A program made the position numbers and the translations under genes. The notes under the pieces are model-generated. The model made no database searches. It was given only the letters and a program-made list of their open reading frames with translations, and was not told where the DNA came from. Below are positions 1 to 11,299 of a DNA stretch of 64,000 bases, one piece after another. Position 1 is the first letter of the stretch. The number at the start of each line of letters is the position of its first letter. The DNA comes from Cycas panzhihuaensis (taxonomy: Eukaryota; Cycadophyta): NCBI GenBank assembly GCA_023213395.1, contig CM041465.1:88791741-88855740 (forward strand), given 5' to 3'.

Positions 1-1544
1 AGCACAAAGACAAGGAAGAACAAGTCGATTTTGAAGAAGAATCACAAAAACTTCATGCAAGGTACTCATTGATCTTGTGTTGCACATGCCCATCTCTTTT
101 GGTAGAATTATTTGTCCTCTCTCTTTTCCTCACTCGAGTCGTAGCAAAATTTTCTTTTCCAAATCCATAGTTAGCCATAATCATAATCTCCTTAACTCTA
201 GTTTTCTCGTAGGCCAAATCCCAATCCCTCTTTGTAACCCTAGTTCATCCCTTTACTTACATACTTTTTCACCCCCTATAGATCATCCTAAACAGGATAC
301 TCTACAACTTCAATCTGTTCGTCATATTTCATCTCTTAGTATTACCCCTTACAAAACCCCATTCGTCTTTTCCCAAACCCCTTCAATTTCATATCAACAA
401 TATTGTTTCTCTCCGTTAAATCTTTTCTTTTGTCTGAATACCATTCCTAAAACCCATTAAAGTCTTTTTTTCATAAAGAACATCTATTGTTGATTCCCCA
501 TCCATCCTTCTCTCCCAAAAAGTGTTGTGGTCTAACAAAACCTGCACAAATTTTCATCCCCATCCATGGCATATTCCAAAATTTATCCTTTCTTCCTATA
601 CCTTCAAATTCACAATTCCTCCTTTTCTTTCTCTTTTCACAATAAGCAATTGCCAATCCATGACCCTTACAATCAATTCTTTTTACAAAATCCTCACTTC
701 TCCTTCCATTAACCATTTCATTTGAAAACAAAATGTGCAAACACAAGGCAAGACAGAGACAAGACAAATGAGACACATCATAGGTCCCAAGATCCTTCTG
801 ATGTAGAACAAGATACAGCATGTACCTGGCCACAGAAACAAACATCGACAAATTCAAAACACATGCTAGCAAAGCTCCATAGAAGACGCAAGATCAAACC
901 AAATCTTCATGACCCATGGGATCTAGCACGAGGTGGTTGGAAGATTAGACCGAGCTACAAGCATTTCTCAATACTTGAGGCAAAATATTATTATAGGGAG
1001 GGAATTGTAGTATTCCAAAATATGGTCAAAACTATATTATGTGACCATTCGAATCAAAGGTCTTTAAACAAGGATTCCAATGGTTCGATGAAAGTAAATT
1101 CGACATTTGTATCAAAATTATGACTGTTTAAAGTTTTTAGCTCGCTAATTTTGGAGAAGTTAAGCCGACTTCTATTCTTAGTATTTTTATCATTATAAAT
1201 AGGAAGTTTGGGCCGCACCCCAACCCATCATTCGGAGATTCCTTTGGCTATATATTTTCGATTCAGGGGCTACAATTAGCTCGCCCATTTAGGGGCTGCG
1301 TTTGGAGGGTTCCTCGCCTCGAAGAGAGAAGCTCACTTCTTCAGGAAAGACTGGTATTTTGATGTAATTTCACTCTATTTTTGGTATTATTTGATAGTAA
1401 AGATTATTATTTACTTCAGTGGATACTATAATTCCTGTTCCTTGTTCATTTTTCTATTGAAAAGCATCTAGTTATTGCCTTTCTGTGGATTATTTTCTAT
1501 ATTTTTAAGGAAAAATGTTCTAAAAGTAGAAGTAGATCGCTACA
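1..1544 (+). mobile_element. 3' end of a gypsy-like LTR element, cut by window edge
   Basis: This is the 3' internal region plus 3' LTR of an LTR retrotransposon whose 5' part lies outside the window. Bases 1-1005 align, with many mismatches and small gaps, to the reverse complement of about 3348-4400, which is also the segment just upstream of a 3' LTR. The homology runs up to the polypurine tract (about 994-1003), and the LTR starts at 1006. Open frames at 77-460 and 722-1123 show no known domain, so this looks like the non-coding or badly decayed 3' part of an element lacking pol. Classing it as Ty3/gypsy is an inference from the LTR start, which resembles that of element G at 58314-61854. 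Confidence 0.6.
1006..1544 (+). repeat. 3' LTR of the left-edge element
   Basis: It begins TGTAG and ends CTACA, a 5-base inverted terminal match, and directly follows a purine tract. A TATA-like cattataaata lies near 1190. The first 150 or so bases align with the first part of the LTRs of element G (reverse complement of 58934 and 61854), including the shared stretch around atggtcaaaactata; the second half is unrelated. No matching 5' LTR is in the window. Confidence 0.6.
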
Positions 1545-2228
1545 TTATTTCATTAAGCAATGTCACTGTCAATGTCTATACATCATTAAGAAGGAGCGAT
1601 TGAGATACATTCCATATGAAACTATATCATTGAATACAAGAATTTAGCTCACACACTAGAGCAAATGATGTATGATCAATTGACTTGGCTCTTAACCTAA
1701 AGCACATGCCACAGGAATGAATAACTCGGCTCTCACACCAAAATGGTGGAACATGCCCCAATGAACACCAAATTACATGCCTTAGAGGAATGGTTATGAC
1801 TTATGTTCACAGCCATTCCTTTTCATGACAAAGTGACTCTTCACTTAATTTCTCATAACAATTAATTAATTACCATACATTCCGTGCATGCGACCATACG
1901 TACATATTCCCATGGATGATGTCATCATGTCTAGAACGTATGGCTCAATTCGAGTGTGTGTTCCATGCGTTTCCTTCTATGTGTTTCGCATGTGTTCTTG
2001 CCGCATGTGTTCCTTTCAAGAACATATCCTAATATGTGTTCCTCAAGAGTTATTTTCCGACTTTCTTCATTGTCTTATGGCATGCATTCCCACATGTGGT
2101 CCTTTAATAGTGCATTCTGCATTCCTTGTGTCGAAATAAGCATACATTCCTACTTTTCCATGGTACAAAACAACATGAGTATCAAATTTTACCCGGCATC
2201 TATCCCAAGTCAACAAAAGGATTGAGCA
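1545..2228. repeat. AT-rich stretch with scattered GGAAYRYATR-like motifs
   Basis: No gene is seen. From about 1600 to 2170 short motifs such as acattcc, tgtgttcc and ggaacacat (minus sense) recur every 20-60 bases, densest at 1874-2160. Open frames here (1888-2139, 1956-2225) are by-products of the repeats. The same motif recurs at 16750-16890, on the other side of the 13 kb insertion, so both flanks probably belong to one older element. Confidence 0.4.
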
Positions 2229-2812
2229 TCCTTGCTCAATTCAAAATTTCAAATTTTTTATTTAGTTTGTTTTCTCCCCCACTTCTATTTCAAGGCTACT
2301 CCTACTACCTCGAATCTACTAAAGCTTCATTGGCTTTCAATATATCTTCATTAATTTGAGCAAGGGTGGCTAAGATTGCATCCCTTTCTTTTAGTTTCTC
2401 CTAGAAAGAAACAATTTCCGCTTTGTAGTTTGCTTCCAATTCCTCCACCATCCAAACGATTTGTTGTCCTTTTCCCTTTTGTCGGTACTGGTTAGGAGGA
2501 TGCTTCTCTCAATTCCATTGTGGGAGAGAATTCTTCCTTAGTTGGGGCCCAATCCTTCAATGAGGGTTCGATTTCTATTTCTTCTTCCTCCTCCTGCCAT
2601 CTCTGTTTTCACCACTTATTTGGAGTAATGTTAGATTGGATTGCTTGGTGTTTGTTGTAACCACTTCAAAATTTTGTCATCTCCTTCTTCTCCCTTCTTT
2701 TCACTTCTGTATCATGAGTGGATTCAAGGAATGCATCCACCCATTGCTTGATCAATGGCTCATGTGGTTGAATGGGTATTTAAGGAGGTTGTACTCCCAA
2801 GCATTGATATGT
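2229..2812 (-). pseudogene. Continuation of unknown post-integrase reading frame, split by insertion
   Basis: Read on the minus strand this stretch has long open segments in shifting frames. They include an acidic run (EEEEEIEIEP) and a segment of coiled-coil character (VEELEANYKAEIVS, then LATLAQINEDILKANEA). It lies just beyond the lower-coordinate boundary of the element inserted at 2813-15927, and the flanks share a near-match 5-base target duplication, so it was once contiguous with the minus-strand frame at 15933-16700. Function is unknown. Proteins of this sort (a conserved head followed by a coiled coil) occur in the extra reading frames of plant gypsy elements, but I cannot assign a family. 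Confidence 0.35.
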
Positions 2813-3347
2813 TGTAGTGGGTCCAATTCTCAAACCGCAAAGAGAGATGGTATCTCCAGTAGATAATGATAATATTTACAAACATTCAACACAGATTTCA
2901 TGCATTTAACAGTAGTAATTCTCCACAGAGGTAATATTTCTAGTAGATAACATATATTTACAACACATAATTCTTTATAAAATATCATTCAACAAACATA
3001 GTTCAACTATCCATGCAATATTGATAAATAACAGCAAAAAATGAAATGATAATAAATTAATAGCAGAACCTAATATAATATCCAACAGTTGTAGTCTCTT
3101 TGAGGTGAGAGCAATCCTCTACTTGGGCATGGATGCACCCTAATGCCACGAGGTCATTATTCCAAGTACAATAAATCCTCAGAATGTTTTACAAATGATC
3201 AAGGTGGTTCTATTTATAGTCTTTATTTTCTCTACAAAACCAACTTCATAATAAAATATATTAATTGACTCTCTTTAATCCTCCTAAAAACCAATTTCAT
3301 AATAATATAAAAAACCAACTTCTTCCTTTTTTTGGGGGAGCGCTACA
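2813..3347 (-). repeat. 3' LTR of the 2813-15927 element
   Basis: It shares most of its length with 15359-15927: both carry the gcggtttgagaattgg block near one end, the atgcatgaaat block and a central caaggtggttctattt block. In the minus sense it starts tgtagcgctccc and ends cccactaca. The upstream purine tract (agggggaagtggggagg in the minus sense, about 3352-3373) is a plus-strand priming site. Confidence 0.8.
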
Positions 3348-4400
3348 ATTTTCCTCCCCACTTCCCCCTTAAACTAATACTTTACCCTCAAAGTATTGAA
3401 AATTACTCATTGCATGGCTTGGTTTAGTTTTAACTAGTTCTTTCACCGCCACTTGCTAAGTTCTATATGTTGTGAAGACTAGGTCCAATCTTACGACCAC
3501 ATTGGATTTTGTTGAGGAGTGTTTTGAATTTGTTGATGCTCATTCTTGGGGCTAGGTACATGTTGTAACTTGTCCTGTATTGAAGGAATCCTAAGACATG
3601 TGCGGTGTCTCAAATGCCTTGTCCTGATCTCGCTTTGTGTTTGCACATTTTGTCCTCCGATGGAATGGCATATGGAATGATAGGTGATCAGAATACATAG
3701 AATTTTTGTGAGGAAGATTTTGACGAAATTTGGGAGATTGGTAAAAGACTTGATCATCTGGTCTTGAATTGATGGTCGCTTAGCAAAAAATAAATGGAAG
3801 AAGTGGAATTTTGAATGGTGACCACCACGGGTTTGAAGGTGTAGAAAGAAAGATGAAGTTTGGAATTTGACTTGAATGAGAATTTGTGAAGTGTTTGTTC
3901 GACCACAAGAAGAATTCTTTGGGAGAAAGATGGATGAGGGATTAGTGATGGATATTCTTTATGAAAGAAAGAGTTTAATAGGGTTTTAGGAATGGTATTC
4001 AAGAAAATGAAAGATTTAATGGAAAAAACAATTTCGATAAATGAAGAAAATGAAGTTGGGATGGACCAAATGGGGTTTTGTAGGGAGTAACGTATTATGT
4101 GATGAAACATAAATGAAGATGGGAGGCTTAGAATATTATGATGAGAAATTTTTTGGGGAAAAATGTGTAAAGACAACATTAAACTAGGGTTGTAAAATGG
4201 AATTGGAATTTGTCCCTCTGAAGATTGGAGCTAAGGGATTTAGGGTTTTGGCTAACTATGGGATAGAAAAGGAGGGTTTCTCTCGCTAATGACCTTGGAA
4301 ATGAGAGAGAACAAATAAAACTACCAAGCGAAATGTGCATATGCAACACGGGATCAATGAGTACCTCGCTAAATTCACAAGAGGTCTATTGATGTTCTTC
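3348..4400 (-). other. 3' internal region homologous to bases 1-1005 (inverted copy)
   Basis: Reading from 4400 down to 3348, this aligns with 1 up to 1005, for example at the shared ggtactcattgat and aaccctagtt blocks, through to the purine tract. The open frames 4179-3754 and 3757-3491 (minus) are the parallel of the plus frames at 77-460 and 722-1123. Because both copies drift together without keeping a frame, I do not call a gene. Confidence 0.6.
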
Positions 4401-5071
4401 TTTAGAATCCTTTGCATCCACTAATTTTTTTTCCACCCATTCTTCCACGTTCGTGATGTTCCTATGTAATTTCTCCTCGGTTCTCTTCCTTGATCTCAAT
4501 TTGCCTTTCACCAAATTCTTCCACTAGGTGATTTATTTCTACCTATTGCATGTCTTCTATAGAGTTGTGTTGTTTTCTCTAAACTAGTTCTTATTCTGTC
4601 CATGCAAGGTCTTAGTGATCTCCTCCTCAATCATTTGTTCTTCTTCTTCTTCTTCTTCTTCTTACATTGTTTTCGTCACTTTGACTGGCTACTTTGATAC
4701 CTTGATATCCTCACCCTACTTGTGAGTCTATACGTGTCTAATGTTCCCTCCACTTGAACTTTACCTCATTTCTGCCTCTTGAAAGTTATAATACAAGCAT
4801 ATGAAAACTAATACCACCGGTTGAGTATGAAAGCTTCTTTAGTCAATTAACAAACCAATCACAAGCTCTTTGTCCAATGACATTTCTAAGATTGGTCCAT
4901 ACTCTTCAATTTTGTATCAAACATGAATTCATAAATGATCTCGATGGTTTCTAGCCATTTTTTCATGTCATTGTATTCCCCCATATTTAAAAAACTCTCT
5001 ATTTTTCTTTTCCTTTATCAATGAAGGTTGCACTTCAATAATTAAAATCTATATCATCTATTGATCGAAAT
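4401..5071 (-). other. Internal region of the 2813-15927 element, no recognisable gene
   Basis: Broken minus-strand frames are present (for example EYNDMKKWLETIEIIYEF near 4990-4940) that could be a decayed gag, but no diagnostic motif survives. A TTC/GAA microsatellite sits at 4638-4663. Confidence 0.35.
4638..4663. repeat. (TTC)n microsatellite
   Basis: About eight uninterrupted TTC units; read on the minus strand it would encode an arginine or glutamate run in the decayed internal region. Confidence 0.9.
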
Positions 5072-5299
5072 TGATAGAAAAATGAACTAGATAGAATTGA
5101 AAAAATGAAATCAATTCTTTATTGATTTAATATGAAAGATGTACTTTTTATATACAAGTATTTCGCATAATCGATACATACATAAATAACAAGTGTCAAT
5201 ATGAGTGGCAAGTGTCAGCAGAATTCAAAGAGGGGACCATGACACCTAACCCTTAATTTACATAAAGTTTCCTTAGCATAAAACATTAATATTCTAACA
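5072..5299 (-). repeat. 3' LTR of copia element 5072-14278
   Basis: Near-identical in layout to 14049-14278. Both share the tatacaagtattt block, the caagtgtcaatatgagtg block and the catgacayctaa block. The adjacent cctcccttaatg (5300-5311) is the complement of the purine tract. Confidence 0.88.
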
Positions 5300-5309
5300 C
5301 CTCCCTTAA

Positions 5310-5979
5310 TGTTTTATCCTTTGTTTTTCATATCAAGTAGATCCCTGAAATATTGAAATTTATCCTTTGGTAGAGGTTTTGTAAAGATGTTTGCAACTTG
5401 TTGATCATTGCTATAATGATGCAAGTCAATTTCTTTATTCTAAACTTTTCTCTAATGAAGTGGTGGTGGACTTTTATATGTTTGGTGCTTGCATGAAAAC
5501 AAGATTCTTAGTAAGCTTGATTACACTTTGATTGTCACAAGAGATTGTTGTTTCATTTTGCTGTTGATTTAAGTTACTTAAGAGTTGCTTTAACTAGATT
5601 GCTTCACAAATTGCATTTACAACAACTTTGTATTCTCGCTCAGAGAGGATAGGACTATTGTTGCCTCGCTTTTAGTACTCCATGATGTTGCAGTCGTTTC
5701 AAGACTGAAGCAATAATTACATGTTGATTTCCTTTCCTGACATTCTCCAACCCAATCAGAATCGTGAATCAAATTAAACCTAGTTCATTTATCCTAGTAT
5801 ATTATAGCCCAAAATTTGCGTTGTCTTTGATATATCCGAAGATTCTCTTTGCAAGATTCCAAAGAAACTTTTGGATTATGCATAAACCTGGAAATAACCC
5901 CAACAAAGAAGGATACATCTGATCTAGTGGCTATTAAGTAAATGAGACTTTCAACAAGTTGCCTGAAAAGAGTCTCATT
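5310..5979 (-). pseudogene. Copia RT end and RNase H remnant (downstream half)
   Basis: In the minus sense from 5979 the reading matches the end of a copia reverse transcriptase and its RNase H. It contains FRQLVESLIYLIATRSDVSF and VGVISRFMHNPK, then a degraded RNase H segment with NAICEAI and SCDNQSVIKLTKN near 5630-5500. These correspond to the usual copia order YRQLVGSLxYLTxTRPDI and the CDNxSAI block. Stops and frameshifts are frequent. The upstream half of RT lies at 10080-10830, on the other side of the nested element. Confidence 0.75.
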
Positions 5980-6374
5980 TGGTAGAAGATAATGTTTATT
6001 GTGTAAGTGTCTAAAGTATTTGGGTGAATGTTATATCTAAGAGTCAACATTATAATGTTAATTTAATGCACACTTGTGCAAGTAAGTGGTCATTAGGTTA
6101 TTGGTCTTCAAGTAGGTGATATGTCATTGGTTGTATTGGAGGTCATTTGTCCCACATGTAACACAAGTCTTACTACACTCTCACTTATGATGTATAAATA
6201 AGTGGTTGAGGTAGAGTAGTGAATGTTGAGTCAAGATGGAATCCATTATGATATTATCGCTAGGAGTCATTATGATGTAATCATTTTCATATTAAGTTAA
6301 TGCTATCATATTATGTTCATGATATTAGTTCTATTGTTCTTGAATATTGAATGATCTCTTTGAATATTTCAACA
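5980..6374 (+). repeat. 5' LTR of the 5980-10032 element
   Basis: Starts TGGTAGAAG (the right copy keeps the canonical TGTTAGAAG) and ends TTTCAACA, directly abutting the primer-binding site. A promoter-like tgtataaataag lies at about 6190-6201. Confidence 0.9.
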
Positions 6375-6386
6375 TGGTATCAGAGC
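6375..6386 (+). other. Primer-binding site (initiator Met tRNA)
   Basis: TGGTATCAGAGC is complementary to the 3' end of plant initiator-methionine tRNA and touches the LTR end without a spacer. Confidence 0.92.
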
Positions 6387-8290
6387 AGGTTCTCCCGCCT
6401 GTTTGAGAGTGGGTTGCTTGTTAAGCTCATGGTTGTGTGTTCACCATCTTGTCTAAGGAGGTGGCTCCATAAAGTCATTTGGATGATCGAGGGTCCAAAT
6501 TTTGGAAAGTGAAACCCTAAGGTCATCATTGTTACTGATTGTACCAAGTCTATGACTGTGATTGAAGATTTAGTACCAGGTAATACTATTCACTTTTTGT
6601 GTTAGGGTTTACCCTGTAGACAATTTGTTGGTATGACTTTGTGAAGACAAAAGATTGATGACATGAATGACTTTAAACTTGTTGCCCATTAAATCCTGTA
6701 CGGTTGAAGTGAAGGTTTTGTATCTTTTAGGGTTTGTGTTGGAAATTGTTGAGAATGTACTGGTGAAATTTGAAATTATGTTATGAGCAAAGCATGCTTG
6801 CAAAGACAAGTTAGTCACAACCATCAATAAAACCCTAGTTGCTACATGAATAAATTCTACAAAGCAAACCATAAAGGAAGATGCTCACCAACTTTGAAAG
6901 ATTAGGTGAGAATAATATTGAAACCTCGTAGAGATGTCTCGTGTGAAGGGTCGCCAAAAGAAATTGTGGAAATAAGAAAGAGGACTCCTGCCGTCGAAAG
7001 AAAATCCTACAGAATTAGCTTCGTGGAATGACTGTCCTCCTGAAATCATATATCAACCAGATGATAGGGATGATAGTTGTCAAAAAATGTTGTCAAAATA
7101 ATAACTGCAAGAAAGAAACATAGTCTGTGTCACTTGCAGGAGAAACATCATCTATGTGGGAGTCGTCGTAATGTAATTTATTGCAGCCAGACTGTCAGTA
7201 GGAGATAGAGCCGTAGTTGCATATTTGTATTCATGAATTTCCTGTCTGTATAGTTACATGAACATCCGTTACGCTAGTGAAAGAGGGTTTACAGAGTGCC
7301 AAGGAGATGCTATCGCCTCGCTATGCGCTATGTAAGATTGTCTAGTCAACCTTGAGAAAAGTGCAATGGAAAAGAGATTGGGGAGGAACAATATCACAAC
7401 GGCCACTCTTAACATACTATCTAGCAACCCACATGGTACCCAAACATGTCCTATAGTAGTAGAGGCAACATCGTGCCGCTCAAAGATTGCAAAGGTTACG
7501 ATCGCCGTGATGTAGAAGGGACATGGTCACAAAAGAATCGCCTAATTTGCAATTTGTCTACCAAGAGTACACCAGAATCCATACAAAAAAAAAAAGAAGG
7601 AATTACCCTAGTACTACCATCAATCGGTCTATTGCAAGGCCGCCCAATTGCATGTAGATTCTAGATCGCATTCTCTTCGACTCCGCACTTCTATCAAAAT
7701 GTTGAAGCTATAGTCAGAAAGATCCGCAAAAGAAGGGCGACCAATTGCGTGAAAGATCGAGGATCACCGATAAAGAGCAAAGTCGTCAACGCCATGAAAG
7801 TCCAATGAAATCGATATTCTACGATCAAACCCTCGCTCATCTATTTTTTTCATCAAGCGTAAACAAATTCTTTCGTACTATTTTTTCAATGAGTCGATAT
7901 GAATTTAATGGAATTAGAAGCTACTTTGAAATGTGGCAAATGTCAAATTTATTAACATAGATTTTATTATTTTTGCACCAAATTTAAATTTAATCATATT
8001 GAAATTCGATTTGAAATCTACTAGCCCCTAGCGGTCAACCCTTGATCACATGGAGTACTAGTGTGGCCAATTATTGATTTACTAAGGGCTAATCTTTATT
8101 AACTTGAAGTTACTCTTTATAAAGAGGTTTCTGCACATTTCTCCTTATATCTTTGCATCCAAGCATTTGTTCTCCAATCCGTCTAAGCTGTTGAAATCGT
8201 ATGTCAGAGACGATCGTTTTGGGATATGATTTGAGGGCATTTGTTGTTGTTTTGATGAAGTTATTTCTATTTAAAATTGATGCATGATCC
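6387..8290 (+). other. Long leader of the non-autonomous element, no gene seen
   Basis: About 1.9 kb with no recognisable product. Short open frames at 7446-7664 and 7745-7960 (plus) and 6609-6872 (minus) lack motifs and are treated as chance. Confidence 0.5.
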
Positions 8291-8759
8291 TAAGTAATGT
8301 GCTTGTAACAAGCTCAGAGTCACATCGTGGAGCTGGAAGATATTATTGTTTTTGTGCCAAAAAAGAATGAATTTTGGATCACAGATAGTAACATAGCCTT
8401 GCATGAGTATATCAGAACTAATTTTCAAATTTGAAAAATTAAAATGGAGTGTATATTTATGGCTAAAAGGTTATGGAAAGTTGCCTGCAATGGTACTACA
8501 GTAATTAATGAAGAATGGAAGGAAAGTTTTAAGAAAAAGAACTAGTTAGCAATTGATGTTGTACTAGTAGCTTTTGATAAAGAAAATCTTCTGTCTTCTT
8601 ATCAATTTCTATCTCATACAATTCAAAATGTTGACACCGCTAACAAGCCCTAGAATCTTCTAAAGGATGCGTATGAAAAGACCCTTCAAGAGGTGGAAGA
8701 GGTTCTTGAAAAGGCAGCCAAAACTATTGATTGTTATAATACAGGTAAAAGGAGGATGA
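8291..8759 (+). pseudogene. Gag-like (UBN2-type) remnant
   Basis: In-frame segments separated by stops read AKRLWKVACNGTTVINEEW, LAIDVVLVAFDKENLLSSY and LLKDAYEKTLQEVEEVLEK. The spacing of an LW, a basic/charged stretch, an AxxxIxxAL-like helix and a final LLKDAYE resembles the UBN2/retrotran_gag_2 domain of Ty1/copia capsid proteins, in which the last block is usually AWxxLxxxYE. Stops at about 8431, 8542 and 8653 prevent a product. It ends at the start of the acidic reading frame at 8761, and the two may once have been one gag-derived protein. The assignment rests on pattern only. Confidence 0.45.
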
Positions 8760-8760
8760 A

Positions 8761-9369
8761 GTGAGTATTGTTGATTCAGAAGAAGAGATATGTGAAGAAG
8801 TTACTAAGACTATTAATGAATGTGAAGAAACCACTATTAAATGTGTTGTTGAACTTGATGAAATCACTAAGCACAATTTGACTATTGTTGATTATAACCA
8901 ATCAATAGAAGTTTCTCTAGATGATTCTATTATTTCAAGAAAGAATAAAACTGAATTTGATTGTCTTATTGAAGATACAAACATAATTCCTAATTTGACT
9001 ATTAGTTCTAATCTGAATTATTCTCAAGCTAATGAAGACTTTGCTCCAAAGATTGAAGGAATTGCTTGTGGACATACTAATCAAAGGGAGGAACACATAT
9101 AGGATGTGGATATTGATGCTCATATTTCAAATGATGTTGATTCTTCTTTTGTTGATTTATCTTCAAATTTTGGCATTGGTTCAATAGATGTTGATCACTC
9201 ATATGTTGAAGAAAATGAAGACAAGCAAGTGATGATTGAACCGATGACAGAAGACATACTTGACATACACCTCAAATTCCAAGATGTTTTGACAAGTACA
9301 TACAGATCACCCAATGTGTCTACACCAGCTCAAGTTGGTTCAACCATGGTCTATTACACCCCAAGATGA
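8761..9369 (+). pseudogene. Acidic unknown reading frame(s) of the non-autonomous element
   Basis: Two consecutive open segments lie in the same frame, broken by one TAG at about 9100: 8761-9102 and 9106-9369. If the stop is a recent mutation this is one protein of about 200 residues. It is rich in Glu, Asp, Ile, Ser and Asn (EEEICEEVTKTINECEETT, then DVDSSFVDLSSNFGIGSIDV), with no zinc knuckle, protease or polymerase motif. A more structured tail follows (EDILDIHLKFQDVL). It lies between the gag-like remnant and the 3' purine tract, the place where pol would be in an autonomous element. I do not recognise it. Confidence 0.45.
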
Positions 9370-9644
9370 TGAAGGATTCATTCTTGCACATGAAGATGAA
9401 GAAAGTTAAGCTCAAGGACCATCACTCCTGAAGACTACTTCAAGGACAACGCTGCAGGAATCAAGATGAAGATCAAAGTGAAGATATTGTGTTCAAGACC
9501 ATTCCAAGATCAAAGCGTTATAGAATTCAAGACAATGCCTTATGTGGAGTCATATGTCAATTTTGGTCACCCATAGTACTTAGTGTCACTTGTTGTCTTT
9601 AGAATTTAGTTTTTGTTGTCTTGACATTAAACATTAAGGGGAGG

Positions 9645-10032
9645 TGTTAGAAGATAATATTTATCGTAAGTGTCTAAAGTATTTGGGTGAATGTCATATC
9701 TAAGAGTCAATATTATAATGTTAATGTAATGCACACTTGTGCAAGTAAGTGGTCATTAGGTGTTTTGAAGTAGGTGATATGTCATTGGTTATATTGGAGG
9801 TCATTTGTCCCACATGTAACACAAGTCTTACAACTCTCTCTCACTTATGATGTATAAATAAGTGGTTGAGGTAGAATGGTGTATGTTGTCAAGATGGAGT
9901 CCATTATGATATTATCGCTAGGAGTCATTGAGATGTAATCATTTTCATATTGAGTTAATACTATCATATTATGTTCATGATATTACTTCTATTGTTCTTG
10001 AATATCGAATGATCTCTTTGAATATTTCAACA
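9645..10032 (+). repeat. 3' LTR of the 5980-10032 element
   Basis: TGTTAGAAG...TTTCAACA, preceded by the purine tract at 9636-9644 and followed by the TCATT target duplication. Confidence 0.9.
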
Positions 10033-10079
10033 TCATTTACTTCTTGTTGATAGCTTTCATCGGGTTAGAACACAACCTA

Positions 10080-10830
10080 CTTTAATTGGTGTAGCACATG
10101 GATTGCATTCCTCCATTTTGAACCTCTTAGCAAATTTTAGCATATTTGGATTGTGAGATGAAAGATCCCACTTTTGCTTGATCAACTTCTATACCAAGAT
10201 AATAGTGAAGCGCTACCAAGTCGCTTATTTCAAATTTTCTTTTCATATGTCCTTTTATCGATGATAGTTTCTTGATCATTATTTGTGATAGTCGTCGTAG
10301 GAATCAAATCTTCTTGCCTTTTAATATAAAGGCTTGTATCTCGCTCACATCTATGAAAACCTCCTTGTTGTACATGATGATCCAACTTGGCATACCAAGC
10401 TCTAAGTGCTTACTTTAGGCCATATAGTGCCTTTTTTCAACTTGCAAAGTAGATGTTCTTCTCCTCCTTTTATGTATCTAGGTGGTTGTTCCATATAAAC
10501 TTCTTCATTAAGATCACCATTCATAAAGGCACTTTTCACATCAATTTGCACAGTCTTCTATTTGTATTGAGCTGCCAAAGCTATAACAGTGCAAACGATT
10601 ATGAGCTTTGCTACAAGAGCAAATGTCTCTTCATAGTCTGCATGTTGTCCGGTATATCCTTTAGCTACAAGCTGCTTTATGCTTTTCAATGTTTCCATCA
10701 GGTTTTTCTTTTATTTAGTATACCCATTTGCAACCTACAATGGGTTTATCCTTTGGAGGAGAAACTAGATCCCAAGTGTTATTTTCATTTATGGACTTCA
10801 TTTCCTTGTCCATAGCTTCTTGTCATTCTG
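10080..10830 (-). pseudogene. Copia reverse transcriptase remnant (upstream half)
   Basis: Minus-strand segments from about 10800 read MKSINENNTWDLVSPPKDKP and GCKWVY, the standard N-terminal RT block of Ty1/copia. They are followed by a match to the AFMNGDLNEEVYMEQPP and CKLKKALYG blocks near 10530-10420, then AKLDHH and a decayed tail to 10080. The YVDD catalytic block cannot be found intact. The gene resumes at 5979 beyond the nested element. Confidence 0.75.
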
Positions 10831-11299
10831 CTTTTTTCACAGTGCCTCTTTGAAATTTTGAGGCTCAATTGAACAAACCAAGGCTTGATGCTTTTGAGAT
10901 CAAGTTCTGTGTTTGAACACATCTCCCCTCAATTCTTCAAGAGTTTTAGATACCATTTAGGTAATCTTTTCTTTGAAATATTTTCCTACCCTTCTTTTTC
11001 AATCAATGTTTCTGACTCTTATTGAGAAGTCGATTCTTCTGTATCTTCTTCAGAGGTTGACTCTTCCTCGCCTCGACTATCAATAGATTCTACGCTCTCT
11101 TCTATTATTATGCCCTTTGAGAATAAGCAGATCTTTACTTGTTGAAATACATTCATCAAAGGTCACATCTCCGCTACATACATTTTCTTTGTTTTACATC
11201 TATACAAAGAATAGGCTTTAGATTTTGTATTATATCTAACCATAACACATTCAATGATTTTATCATCTAATTTTGTTCTTTTCTAAGTTGGAAGATGTA

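Larger units (their letters stand above)
5980..10032 (+). mobile_element. Non-autonomous LTR retrotransposon with gag-like and acidic reading frames
   Basis: LTRs at 5980-6374 and 9645-10032 flank a 3.27 kb interior. A perfect 5-base target duplication TCATT lies at 5975-5979 and 10033-10037. The primer-binding site TGGTATCAGAGC directly follows the left LTR (6375-6386), and the purine tract AAGGGGAGG directly precedes the right LTR. The LTRs differ by roughly twenty-odd substitutions over about 390 aligned positions by eye, so this is the youngest of its nest. No protease, integrase, RT or RNase H motif is seen inside. It interrupts the RT gene of the copia host. Confidence 0.9.

Noticed and set aside
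77-1123. Open frames at 77-460, 522-725 and 722-1123 as genes
   Set aside because: They are basic, low-complexity readings in a decayed element, and the inverted homologue at 3348-4400 does not keep the same frame.
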